From Symsagittifera roscoffensis (taxonomy: Eukaryota; Xenacoelomorpha; Acoela; Convolutidae), in the NCBI RefSeq assembly GCF_963678635.1, contig NC_087062.1, positions 8,544,193-8,608,192 of the forward strand: 64,000 nucleotides of DNA, read 5' to 3'. Positions 21,169-33,100 of this stretch are shown in pieces. Below the pieces are notes generated by a model that was given only the letters and a program-made list of their open reading frames with translations, had not been told where the DNA came from and searched no databases. Both the position numbers and the translations under genes were made by a program. The stretch's first letter is position 1, and every line of letters begins with the position of its first letter.

Positions 21169-24100
21169 CTAAGACGCAGAACATGCTTTAATAAGGTCAA
21201 AAACAAATTAAATGAAGGGGCTACAATTCGTAACAGACGACAATTCGTAACAGACGACAATTCGTAACAGGCGACAATTCGTAACAGGCGACAATTCGTA
21301 GCAAGGCATTGGCACGTAGAATACACTTGCTCCGCTGCGCTTACATACGGCACGAGAGGAATACTGCGCGTGAATCAGTGTTCCACGCTTAATCTACTCT
21401 TACGAATTGTCGCCTGTTACAAATTGTCGTCTCACAAATTGGATTAGTTCCACAAATGATCAGTTTTAAGCTAAGCGCATCAAAAAGTCAAACATGCAGC
21501 ATGCAGGTATTGTAAGGTTTTGATAAAACACTTCGCCGAAGCTTGGTGTGGAAAATATTCCGATCTGTCATGTCTTACCTTTGTAGAAGACTAAAAATTC
21601 GGCAAACCGAAAGTAGTTAGTTGCTTTACATGTAACAAACAATATTCCGAACTTTCATCGCAATTTTTTTCAAAAAAAAACTGAAGCTTCAAAATTGTAT
21701 AATTTTTTTAAAACAAATTTGCCACAGGAAGAAAGTTTCGAGAAACTCATCTAACAGAGTCGTTTTTGGGCATTTTTTGACCTGTCTCCCGATTTAAAAA
21801 AGTCAAAGCTAGCATAAATTCTTTTTTCTCAATTTTTGAATTAGTCGAATCAAGAATTCAAGAATTTGGAATAATGAGCTGTCACCCTGTCTTTGAATTA
21901 AGTAAACAATATGATTTTGGCAACAATACGAAAACCCCTTGCGATAAACCAGATAATTTTTCGCCAGTTTGACTGCCCTGATTTTCAGTCTATAAAGTTG
22001 CATCATTGCACTCACTTATTCAGAATAATTTTGGTCTCTGTCGAGATCTCACTGTTGAGGAGCTGCATCAGAATGGTCTGCAGAGGTTCCAGTGCGAGAG
22101 TCTCATCATCTGCCATCTGCTGCTCGAAGAAGTCCAGCTGGATCTTCAGTGCCTCCGCAGCCGAGGTCTCCCCGATGTTCTTCGTCGAATTAGTCACCAC
22201 TGATAAGGAGGGGAAAATCAAGCACATGTGAATAATAATTGCGAAATAGAAATGATTTTGATTCCTCAATTAGAATAGAAAAATTACATCAATACATTTA
22301 CAAATGAACGTTTTTTAAACGAATGGATTTAAGCTATCATTTGTTGTATTAAAAAACAGTATCTGATTAACCGTTCAAAAAATTAGGGTTCTCAAGATTT
22401 CGGAACAGAGGCTAGTGTGAAAAAACAGATGGATCAAATTTACAAGAACAAAAAACTTACAAATCGTCTTTCAGCAATGTGGACGATTCTCTTAAAGAAA
22501 TATGATTCTCTGCATGAACTGAGTTTTAAAAGGTTTCTTGAGTTTTTTGTCATCTACTGTCTGTTTGAATAAGTGGGTCTCTTCCATATATCTCGCTTTT
22601 GCAAAAGAGGGGAGATTCGTTACTAGATTTATAACTCTCATATGCTTAACCATTGAGTTATTTCTTTTTACGGGGATATTTGTTAGTAGGTATCCGAGGG
22701 GGGATATAGTTGAAGAAATCCGAAAGAGTATATCAGCCTTAGTGTTGTGATAAACTTATTAAATAGCATATATTGCTGTTTACTAAGTGTTTCAGAAGTA
22801 AATTGATCGACGAGTCAGATACACTGGGCCCAATTTCTGGGTTTTTAGAGATCTGATTTACGATAGTTGTTGCCTAAACTAGGGTACATCAAGTCATTAC
22901 AAAAAAGTGACCAAGCCCAGATCAAGGCCGGAGCTCATCAACTTATTTCAAAAAATGAACAAGCCCAGATCAGGGCTGAAATTTTGAAAGCATACAATTA
23001 ACAATTCATCAAACTATTACGAAGAGTGAACAAGCCCGATTCGGCCGAAGAGCGAACAGGGCAAAATTTTTGAATTCAAAAGAATACAATAAACAGCCTT
23101 CAATCCATACGATAGTTGGAGAACCCATACAACCGTCTAAATAATCTTGCGTAATAATCAGTTGAGGGCCACGGAATGCTCTGAGAATGTAGCTGGTGGA
23201 CACAAAATCTGCTGCGTCATCTGCAACCAACCAGTTCATAACAGCTGCATTGGTCTACAAACACCATCTAAAGGATACACAATTTGGTCATGCAATCGTT
23301 GTGGAGAATCAACAATAAAGTCAGTATTTCAATTACTGCGGGAAATGCAGGGTAAACTGGATACCTTGTCAAAGCTACCCTAAAAAAATTCAAAAGATGG
23401 AGGATGAGCTCCAAAAGCTCAGAAGCAAGCCTAAATTTAGCTCAGTGGTGCAGAAGAATTTACAAACCGGTGATACAACTATCGAAAAGTCTCTGTGTGA
23501 AATAAGAAATAGCGTAAGACTGAGAATTGACAGTCTTAATAATGCCAAAAGATGAAAACCTGAAGATTGGGATGAAGCAAACCCAAAAGAAGACTTTTTA
23601 AATGGTCTCCTCTGACAACAGGTACAAAATAAAGTCGCCATGACTTTTTAGGAGTGAAAAAACCTAAAGGAAGGAGACACATATATTGTCATACCGCTAT
23701 GTCCTCAAGGTATGAACTGCTAATCCTTGACTCCGTATGGATAGATAATATCGAGCTTGAGAGAGAGAAGTTAAAACAACTAGTTAATGTTAACGTTTAT
23801 TCTCATTCTGAACCGTAGTTCTCTTTAGACGCCGTTCTCGTCCTTGCTATCAAGGTCAATCGACCAGTACAAATTTATATTATATAATATCAAAACATAA
23901 ATGATGTATAAATACGTACGAAGTTTTATATGGAGTTTTATCTATCCATGCCGGATAACATTCCCCCTCCTCGGGAAAAATTATAAAGTTTTTAATTGTT
24001 TTTTAGTCCCCGTGGGACTGTTTGTTCTGGTTATTCTTAACTCTCCTCTTGTTTCCGCGGTGTTGTTATCGATGTTGTCATCTATTGCTCCGTGCTCTTC

Positions 24101-27100
24101 TTCATTATTTGGCTGTTTGTCTGCTTGTTCTTGCTTTTTCACTTCTATGTCCTTCGTGTTTACACATAATATGTCGTCGTTTTCCATCGTTTCGTCTTCT
24201 GCGTCCGCTGGTGACGTTAGATCTATCACGTTGTTTGTAGAGCTCGGTTTGTGTTTTGGGCTAATAGCCTGTATAAATTGCACACAATACTTGTATTCGG
24301 GAGTTTTTTTCCGAAAACCCCATTTCCTGTATCAGAGATTTTAGGCTTGGCGAGTCTTGTTTCGATTTTTCTGGTGGTGAATAAAATTCGAATTGTTTTA
24401 TCCCGGTTGCACTCGTGATCTGTTTTGTACTGGTTGAGATGGGGTTACCTAGTGCTGTCGCTAATGTCGGCTGTCGGTTTCTAGTTGACTTTCTTTTTGC
24501 GGTTGCAGGTGGTGTGTTCTTTTGATTTTGTCGCTTTGGTGATGGTGAGGTGGTCTCCTCCGATGTTGACGACGAATCATCTTCCTTTTCTGAGCTTTTG
24601 TTTGTTATCTGTTCAATCTCCGTCTGGAGGCTCATCCCTCGTGGCGTTTGTAATTTTCCTACTGATTTTCCTCCAGTCCGCTTTCCTGTCGCTTTTCTTT
24701 TTGTGGGACTGATTTTGCTTGTGATCTGGCTCTGTGCTGTCTTCTCTTGAATTGTCAGCTTGATTGGCAGCCCCGTTGTGGTGTCCTCCTTGAACATGGG
24801 GTGTTAAGGAGCTTGCGGACCTTTTATGTCTAAAAAACGCAGGCATGATCCTGTTCTCCGTGCGGATTTATAAACAACATAATCGCTCAAACGAGAAGGT
24901 CTGCAAGGTCCGTATATTACAGGGTTAGGACAAATGCTGTTCCGCTATTTCTTAGTATTCTCGTTTGTTCGCCAAAAATTTGTACCCAAGCAGTTTGTGG
25001 TGTGTAGGTTAGAATTTTTCCATCTATGATCTTATATTTTTGTTCAAATATTTTTGGGTTTTTAACTTTCGTTGCTAACCGGATAATTTTCGTGCCACTT
25101 GTTCTATTCGTTTGTCGTTATTTTTGTCGATTGTTCATTGTACTCCCTTGTATCTTAAGTTAAGTTTGTTCTTAGCTAGTTCTATAGGTTTTGAGTATGC
25201 ACATGTTTCTGGCTGTGTCGGTGAATGCCTGTTTGTGAGCTTCCTTGGTAGTGATTTATGTGTGACTCTAGGTAGTGATCCCTTCTTTCGGATTTGCACC
25301 TCATCCTCCGACCATCGCTCGAGGTCAAGCATAACTTCTGCTTGCAGAGGTGGCTTCGGAAGATTCTTTCGATCTAAACACGCATGTTTTGCGCTCTCCC
25401 AATTTAGATTGTTAGGCGAGCTATTTGTGGCTATATTCGACAGCGGGGTATTTGGTATTCTCGGTACCCCGTTGTTAGAGATATATCTTTGCTTAAACTT
25501 GATTGCAACATCTGCTGTTGTGTTTGATACAACTTTTGCTGTTATCTATCGCAACTAAAATGTATGCATCCCTATTCAATTCGTCCGGGAGGGGCCTCGC
25601 GACGTCTAATTGAACTTCGTCATTAGGTTCGACTACCGGTTGCATTTGAAATGAAATATTCTTTCCTAAGATGGGTTTTAGATATTTACCTTGCTCTGTG
25701 CAGTGTTTGCAGCTTTGTGCACAATTGAACGATGGATGTGCGGGAACCAGACATGGTGACTCAAGTCCAACATGGCTGCTGATGGAGAGTGTCGAGTGCT
25801 GTCTGTCGCAGTTGGGATGGAATGACGATTCTTTCATCGATGAGTAAACAATCCTCACGGACATGTAGCCGGTTCCGAATGTTAAACCAATATTGTCCGT
25901 AGGAGGCTTTGATAGCTTCCCAGTCCCGCTTTTTCACGAAGTTGATCAGTGGACGCAGGTTTCGGCGATGAACGGAACCCCCCGTACTCGCTGGAGTTTT
26001 CGACGGAATAGCGGCTTGTCCTCTTCCGATTCGGTGGCTTTCTCCACTGTTGCCCCTACGTTATCCATTATTTCGTTGTGGCTGGCCTCTAGCTGTGACG
26101 AGGTTGTCATCGTTGGGTGTTGTTTCCTCTTGCAAACATACTGAACATGCTGACACACTTTTCCTTTTCCACTAGTGTATCGTCTCCCGTATTGTTGTCT
26201 GTTTGTGTAGCTGTAGTCGACTTGGTTGTTTCGTTTTCAACTTCTGCGTTGATCGTTGTTTTGGTGGCGGTGATTGATCGGGCTGTTTCCGTTTGTGGTT
26301 TATCCGTTTTTGAATTTTCTCTTTCCACCACGGTTGATTTTGATAACGAGCTGTCTCCAAAAGTAATTTTTGGAAAATTTGATTGTTTCGGTCTTGTGAT
26401 CATTTCTCTTGCGTCGGGCACTAGCGCGGTTGAAGTGTATTGTGGCGATGATTTAGTGTTCTTCATCTGTTTTGCTTTGGGTGGTGGTCGCTTGTGCCAC
26501 CTCGGTCAGATATACTTTCTTCCCGATCGGATGTAATTTTCCAGTCAACCGAAACTGTACGACCGCGTGGTTTGCGTGTTTTTAATTCTGCCGGAATGAA
26601 TCCGCCTGAGAAAATTTTTGTATCTTTTCTGCTCATTGTTTTAAAATTGATCGCGTTGATCGACGTCTTGCCGCAGTTGAAATTTTTCGAATGCGAGAGA
26701 GTTGAGTGATTTTGAACAGAGTTTGAGTTGGACTGAATTCTGTTTTTGGGTAGCAATTGACCGCTGAAGGATTGTTTGGAATGTTTAGTAGTTAATTGAG
26801 CGTTTGTCCTAGCATCTAATAAGCTTTATTTTCCGCGCGCTTTGATCAGATCATATGGTGCTTTGTTTTGATTGGCCTTATTTAGAATGACAATGTCAAT
26901 CATTTCTAGGTTGTTTATGAATGTAATAATTGCCGCTACTAAAAATTCCTTATCGTACTTACTGAGGGGTATTGGTAATCCAACTAGATTTTGTGAAATA
27001 TAGTTTATTAAGCCCATTTTACTCACTGCGAGGTGCTTAATATCAAAATGAAATGGTATTAATTTATCAATCCAGCGGGTTAGTCGGCTTTGACTTGTCT

Positions 27101-30100
27101 TTGATCGTTCGCTGGCGTTTAAAGCGCTGATTAAAGCTTGGTGATCGGTGACGACGGTAAAATATTTGCCGTAAAGGTACTACTTGTAGTGTTCAATTGC
27201 CCATACGGCCCCTAAGTGTTCAATTGCCCAAATGGAGTTTAAAAATCGTGACGCGTATGCTATAGCCACCCAACCTTCTGCTGAATGCTGTTCTAATGCC
27301 GCTCTTAAACCTGTGTTAGATGCATCACAGACGATGCGTGTATCTAAATGATGGTCGGAGTATTTATTTTGTGTTATTTTTGGTACCAGTTGTAAAATGT
27401 TTTTGAAAGCTAAGTTATGTTCAGGTAACCAATTGATAGGTATGTTCTTTTCAGTGTTTTTTAGCAGAAGCCATAGAGCTGCCGCTGCTTGTGCTAGATT
27501 TGGTATGTATCTTGTAAGGTAGTGTATTGAACCCATGAAGCTTTTAAGTTGTTTGAAAGTTTTGGGAGGCGATAATTTTTCAATCGCTTCAGTTTTTTTT
27601 ATAAGAGGTTTGGTTCCCTCACTGTTGATAGTGAAACCTAACCACTCAACTTGCTTGCATGCGAGCTTAGACTTGTCTGAAGAAATCGCAAGATTCTCCT
27701 CGTCGAATTTCGTTAGAACTGTTTGGAATTTTTGGCGGTGTGTCTTTATTGTTCCTTTTGTTACGATTAGAATATCGTCCGGATATGCGTAAGTATTATT
27801 ACAATTTGTGAGTGTTCAATCCACTGCTTTTTGAAACTCTGCCCGCATATCCGTAAGGCCGTAAAATCCCCTTTGGAATTGGTAAGTTCCTGTAGCATTT
27901 CCGCCAATTAGGCTGAAGTTGCATTGTTCTCTTGTTGTTTTATCCAACTGGATTTGTGAATACGCGTATCGTAAATCGAGTGTAGTGATTAATGTCTGGT
28001 TTGACTTGTCTGATTTCACCACTTGTGCGATATTGTCCAGAAGGAGATCTATGTTTGGCATTTGATATTTGTTTTTGTGTATGTATTTGTTAATCTTTTT
28101 GGAATCGAGGGCCAGTTTATCCGTTTGGTCCTTTTTGACTGTGATAACTATTGGGCTGAAAAATTGTTTGTCTGAGCACTTATTGAGTTTGATGATGTGT
28201 TTTTAATCAATCAACTATCTTATTTCTGCTTCGACCCTTTCTTGTGGATGTATTGGTATACGTCTACCCTTTTGGTTGTACCGGTTCAAATTCTTTGCTA
28301 AATTGTGTTTTGTTAGGCGGTGTTTTGACTTTCCTATGCGTACGCATAATTGTTGAAAATTGTTCTTGACACATTGATTTATTTCTTGGTTTGACTCGTC
28401 GCTTCGTTGCACAGTGATTACCCTGTGCGTTTTTGTTGTCCTGAATCAATTCAATGCCGATGCGTGCTAATAGGTTCCGTCCTATTATATTTGCTTTGTG
28501 ATTGTCCACTATAATGAACGGAGTTGTTTGTATTTTCCATCCTCCCGACTCAATCGTAATTATCAGCCTTTCTTTAGGATGTATTGATTCGCCGTTGTAA
28601 CATGCTAAATTTCTGGCTGTACCCTCCAGTGGGATATTTTTGAACACTGCCGTTTGATCATTGTGTTGTATTCGTTGGACGGTTTTTTCGTTTAGGAAAG
28701 ACATCGGGCTGCCCGAGCCAGCAATAGCGAAGAGTTCTGTTGTATTCGTCTTCAATTTAACAATATTTCCATTTATATCGTCTTCCGATAGTGTTTTTGT
28801 GTTTTTTATTTCGAGTGATTCCGATATTGCCATTACGAAAAATTCGTCTATTTGATAGTGTTACCAACCATTGTTTGTGGTGAACTCAGCAGATGCGATC
28901 AGGTCGGTATCCGTCTCCGTGCTCTCTTTTTCTGTTTCCTCTTGCTGTTCCTTATTTGTATTTCCTAGATACTTTTACGTTTGCAGAACGGCAAACTTTC
29001 GCGAAATGTCCGCGTTTCGCGCATTTCGAGCAATTTTGTCTTTTGCTGAATGATTGTAGATGGTTTGGACCATATTGATTTCCACACTAAAAACATTGTT
29101 TTGAATTTGTGTTTCGTTGTTGTTGGTATTGCTGTACCCTTGTGCTTTGTGATCCACGTGGATACGGTCGGCCGCGTAAACCACCCCGACCTCGCTGATT
29201 GTTTTGGTTGTACTGTTGGTTTTGTCTGCTGCTTGTATTAACGTAATGTATCGGTTCTTGTTTTGGGGTCACTGTTTGACCTCCGATTGGATATATTTTC
29301 CTTGTAAGACTGTGTTCTATTCCATTTTCACGTCAAATTGCGTATTCGTATGCCTCCTGTGGGCCACGTGTTTGTGCTAGCAATTCCTCTGCAGTTTTTT
29401 TGTTGTTCATGTGGGCTGTCAACAAATCCCTTACCCATTCACTTTCTCGGTCGCCGCAATTGGCCTGTGAAGCTAGTTCCACTAGGTCAGCATGAAATTG
29501 TTCTAAACTTTTTTCTTTTGTTTTAGACAGATAAAATTATACCTCTCAAAAGCTATTATACGTGTCATGACGCATATATCCTCCAAAACAGTCATGAATT
29601 CTTGCGTAGTTACCACGTGTAGTTGTATATTGGGTCGTTTTTGTTGTATTTGGCGTTTTCCTTCAGCGCCGAGACACACGAAAAGATAGCTGCGTACTTT
29701 TGCGTCCGCTTCATCTCATTTGAATTTTTTCTTTGAGCTTCCGTTTCGCCGGTTATCTTGACCTCGTATACTGGTTCAGATGGCTCTATTAATTGTGGTC
29801 TTGTTCGTAAGATACTTCGAATTTCGATGCCGTCCTTCACGAATACTGCAAATTCCAGTATTGCCGCCCATTTTGTCCATTCTAATGGGGGTTCGGCCGA
29901 TGCTCGTTCCCAGAATGGGTTTATGTTGAGTGGGTTCTTCGAAAATCTTGGTGGCTGCGCCATGTCATACCGCTATGTCCTCAAGGTATGAACTGCTAAC
30001 CCTTGAATCCGGATAGATAGATAATATCGAGCTTGAGAGAGAGAAGTTAAAACAACTAGTTAATGTTAACGTTTATTCTCATTCTGAACCGTAGTTCTCT

Positions 30101-33100
30101 TTAGACGCCGTTCTCGTCCTTGCTATCAAGATCAATCGACCAGTACACATTAATGTTATATAATATCAAAACATAAATGATGTATAAAAACATAATATAA
30201 TTTATATGGAGTTTGATCTATCCATGCAGGATGGCATATATATTGGAAGACTTGCAAATACAAAGAAGAGCGAATTCGGTCTTGGTGCTCCTAAAATGGG
30301 GATGAAGTGCAGCACATACGAGAACTATCAAACAAGGACGGATCTCTGAAAGGTTATCATGTGGTTTTTGATGAAACCGACGCTGAGAAAATTGAAGAAG
30401 ACAGTTTTGACCAGAGGGGGTTGCACATGGGCGATGTTTTTTGAATAAATAAAGCTTTCGACTGGCTGAAATCACTATCAGACAAAAACAGAGGAAATGA
30501 TTGAATTAAGGGTTTATCTAAATCGGATGTCATTCAAATGCAGACTTGTCAACGCTCAGTCATTACGTAACAAAACTGAAAGACTATCGAACATTCTTGC
30601 GTTTAGAGGATACCAATTTTTCTTTGTCAATAAGTCGTTGTTATCCTCAGAAGTAGAAGAAAAACACCTAATAAGACAAAGCTACTCTTCGTCAACAAAT
30701 TACAAACTCTTCAATCTATCGCGGACTCATGGCCGAGATGGCGGTTTGATCTGTTTGAATCTTTTGAGCCGCCAGTGCTCTCAGAATCTTGAAGCGGCAT
30801 GTTTCGAAAGGAAAGCTAAAGAGCTAGTACATATCTGGTTAGTTTATAGACCCCCAAGCAGTCGATCAAAAAGTTTTTGGAGCTTCCTAGAAAATGGAGT
30901 CCTACGAAGCACTCTGAGGAGTGAGATGACTTTGCTGGATCCGTTATTTCGTTGTGACTGGCCTCTAGCTGTGACGAGGTTGTCAATGTCGGGGGCTCCA
31001 CGTTGGGTGTTGTTTCCTCTTGCAAACATACGTTGGGGTCCACGCGGCTGACCCATATTTCCTTTTCCATTAGTGTATCGTCTCCCGTATTGTTGTCTGT
31101 TTTTGTAGCTGTAGTCGACTTGGTTGTTTCGTTTTCAACTTCTGTGTTGATCGTTGTTTATGTGGCTGTGGTTGATCCGGCTGTTTCCGTTTGTGGTTTA
31201 TCGGTTTTTGAACTTTTTCTTTCCACCACAGTTGATTTTGATGTCGAACTGGCTCCAAAAATTATTTTTTGAAAATTTGATGGTTTCGATCTTGTGATCA
31301 GTTCTCTTGCGTCGGCCACTAGCGCGCTTGAAGTGTGTTGTGGCGATGATTTAGTGTTCTTCATCTGTTTTTCTTTGGTTGGTGATCGCTTGTCCCACCT
31401 CGGGTCGGAGAGACTTTCTTCCCGATCGGATGTATTTTTCCAGTCAACCGAAACTGTACAACCGCGTGGTTTGCTTGTTTTTAACTCTGCCGGAATGAAT
31501 CCGCCTGAAAAATGTTTCGTATCTTTTCTGTTCATTGATTTAAAATTGATCGCGTTGATCGACGTCTAGTCGCAGTTTAAATTTTTTGAATGCGAGAGAG
31601 TTGACTGGTTTTGAACAGAGTTTGAGTTGGACTGAATTCTGTATTTGGGTAGCAATTGACCGCTGAAGGAATGTTTGGAATGTTTAGTAGTTAATTGAGC
31701 ATTTGTCTTAGCATCTAATAAGCTTTATTTTCCGCGCGCTTTGATCAGATCATATGGTGCTTTGTTTTGATTGGCCTTATTTAGAATGACAATGTCAATC
31801 ATTTCTAGGTTATTTATGAAAGTATTAATTGCCGCTACTAAAAATTCCTCATTGTACTCACTGAGGGGTATTGGTAATCCAACCAGATTTTGTGAAATAT
31901 AGTTTATTAAGCCCATTTTACTCCCTGCGAGGTGCTTAATATCAAAATGAAATGGTATTAAATTATCAATCCAGCGGGTTAGTCGGCTTTGACTTGTCTT
32001 TGATCGTTCGCTGGCGTTTAAAGCGCTGATTAAAGCTTGGTGATCGGTGACGACGGTAAAATGTTTGCCGTAAACGTACTACTTGTAGTGTTCAATTGCC
32101 CATACGGCCCCTAAGTGTTCAATTGCCCAAATGGAATTTAAAAATCGTGACGCGTATGCTATAGCCACCCAACCTTCTGCTTAGTGCTGTTCTAATGCCG
32201 CTCCTAAACCTGTGTTAGATGCATCACAGACGATGCGTGTATCTAAATGTTGGTCGGATTATTTATTTTGTGTTATTTTTGCTACCAGTTGTAAAATGTT
32301 TTTGAAAGCTAAGTTATGTTCAGGTAACCAATTGATAGGTCTGTTCTTTTCAGTGGTTTTTAGCAGAGGCCACAGAGCTGCCGCTGCTTGTGCTAGATTT
32401 GGTATGTATCTTGTAAGGTAGTGTATTGAACCCATGAAGCTTTTAAGTTGATTGAAAGTTTTGGGAGGCGATAATTTTTCAATCGCTTCAGTTTTCTTTA
32501 TAAGAGGTTTGGTTCTCTCACTGTTGATAGTGAAACCTAACCACTCAACTTGCTTGCATGCGAGCTTACATTTGTCTAAAGAAATCGCAAGATTCTCCTC
32601 GTCGAGTTTCGTTAGAACTGTTTGGAATTTTTGGCGGTGTGTCTTTATTGTTCCTTTTGTTACGATTAGAATATCGTCCAGATATGCGTAAGTATTATTA
32701 CAATTTGTGAGTGATCAATCCACTGCTTTTTGAAACTCTGCCGGCATATCCGTAAGGCCGTAAAATCCCCTTTGGAATTGGTAAGTTCCTGTAGCATTTC
32801 CGCCAATTAGGCTGAAGTTGCATTGTTCTCTTGTTGTTTTATCCAACTGGATTTGTGAATACGCGTATCGTAAATCGAGTGTAGTGATTAATGTCTGGTT
32901 TGACTTGTCTGATTTCACCACTTGTGCGATATTGTCCAGAAGGAGATCTATGTTTGGCATTTGATATTTGTTTTTGTGTATGTATTTGTTGATCTTTTTG
33001 GAATCGAGGGCCAGTTTATCCGTTTGGTCCTTTTTGACTGTGATAACTATTGGGCTGATAAATTGTTTGTCTGAGCACTTATCGAGTTTGATGATGTGTT

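Noticed and set aside
21169-21187. Alternative acceptor at 21186 for exon 8
   Set aside because: It gives the wrong phase with the strong GTGAGT donor of exon 7; the AG at 21169 fits.
21228-21302. CRISPR-like array
   Set aside because: Units are 17 bp and contiguous, without spacers, in a eukaryotic intron.
23901-24344. 147-codon plus-strand frame with hydrophobic stretches as a membrane protein
   Set aside because: It is the reverse of the gypsy pol tail. The minus frames have charged, coding-like composition and the right place before the PPT and LTR.
25112-25558. 148-codon plus frame as a gene
   Set aside because: It is a shadow of the integrase on the minus strand, which carries NNGVPR-like and KNKLNLRY-like segments.
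30218-30475. 85-codon minus frame (also at 34866 and 37629) as a conserved gene
   Set aside because: It is the antisense of the LINE piece that is triplicated with the gypsy segment, so its conservation reflects recent duplication only.
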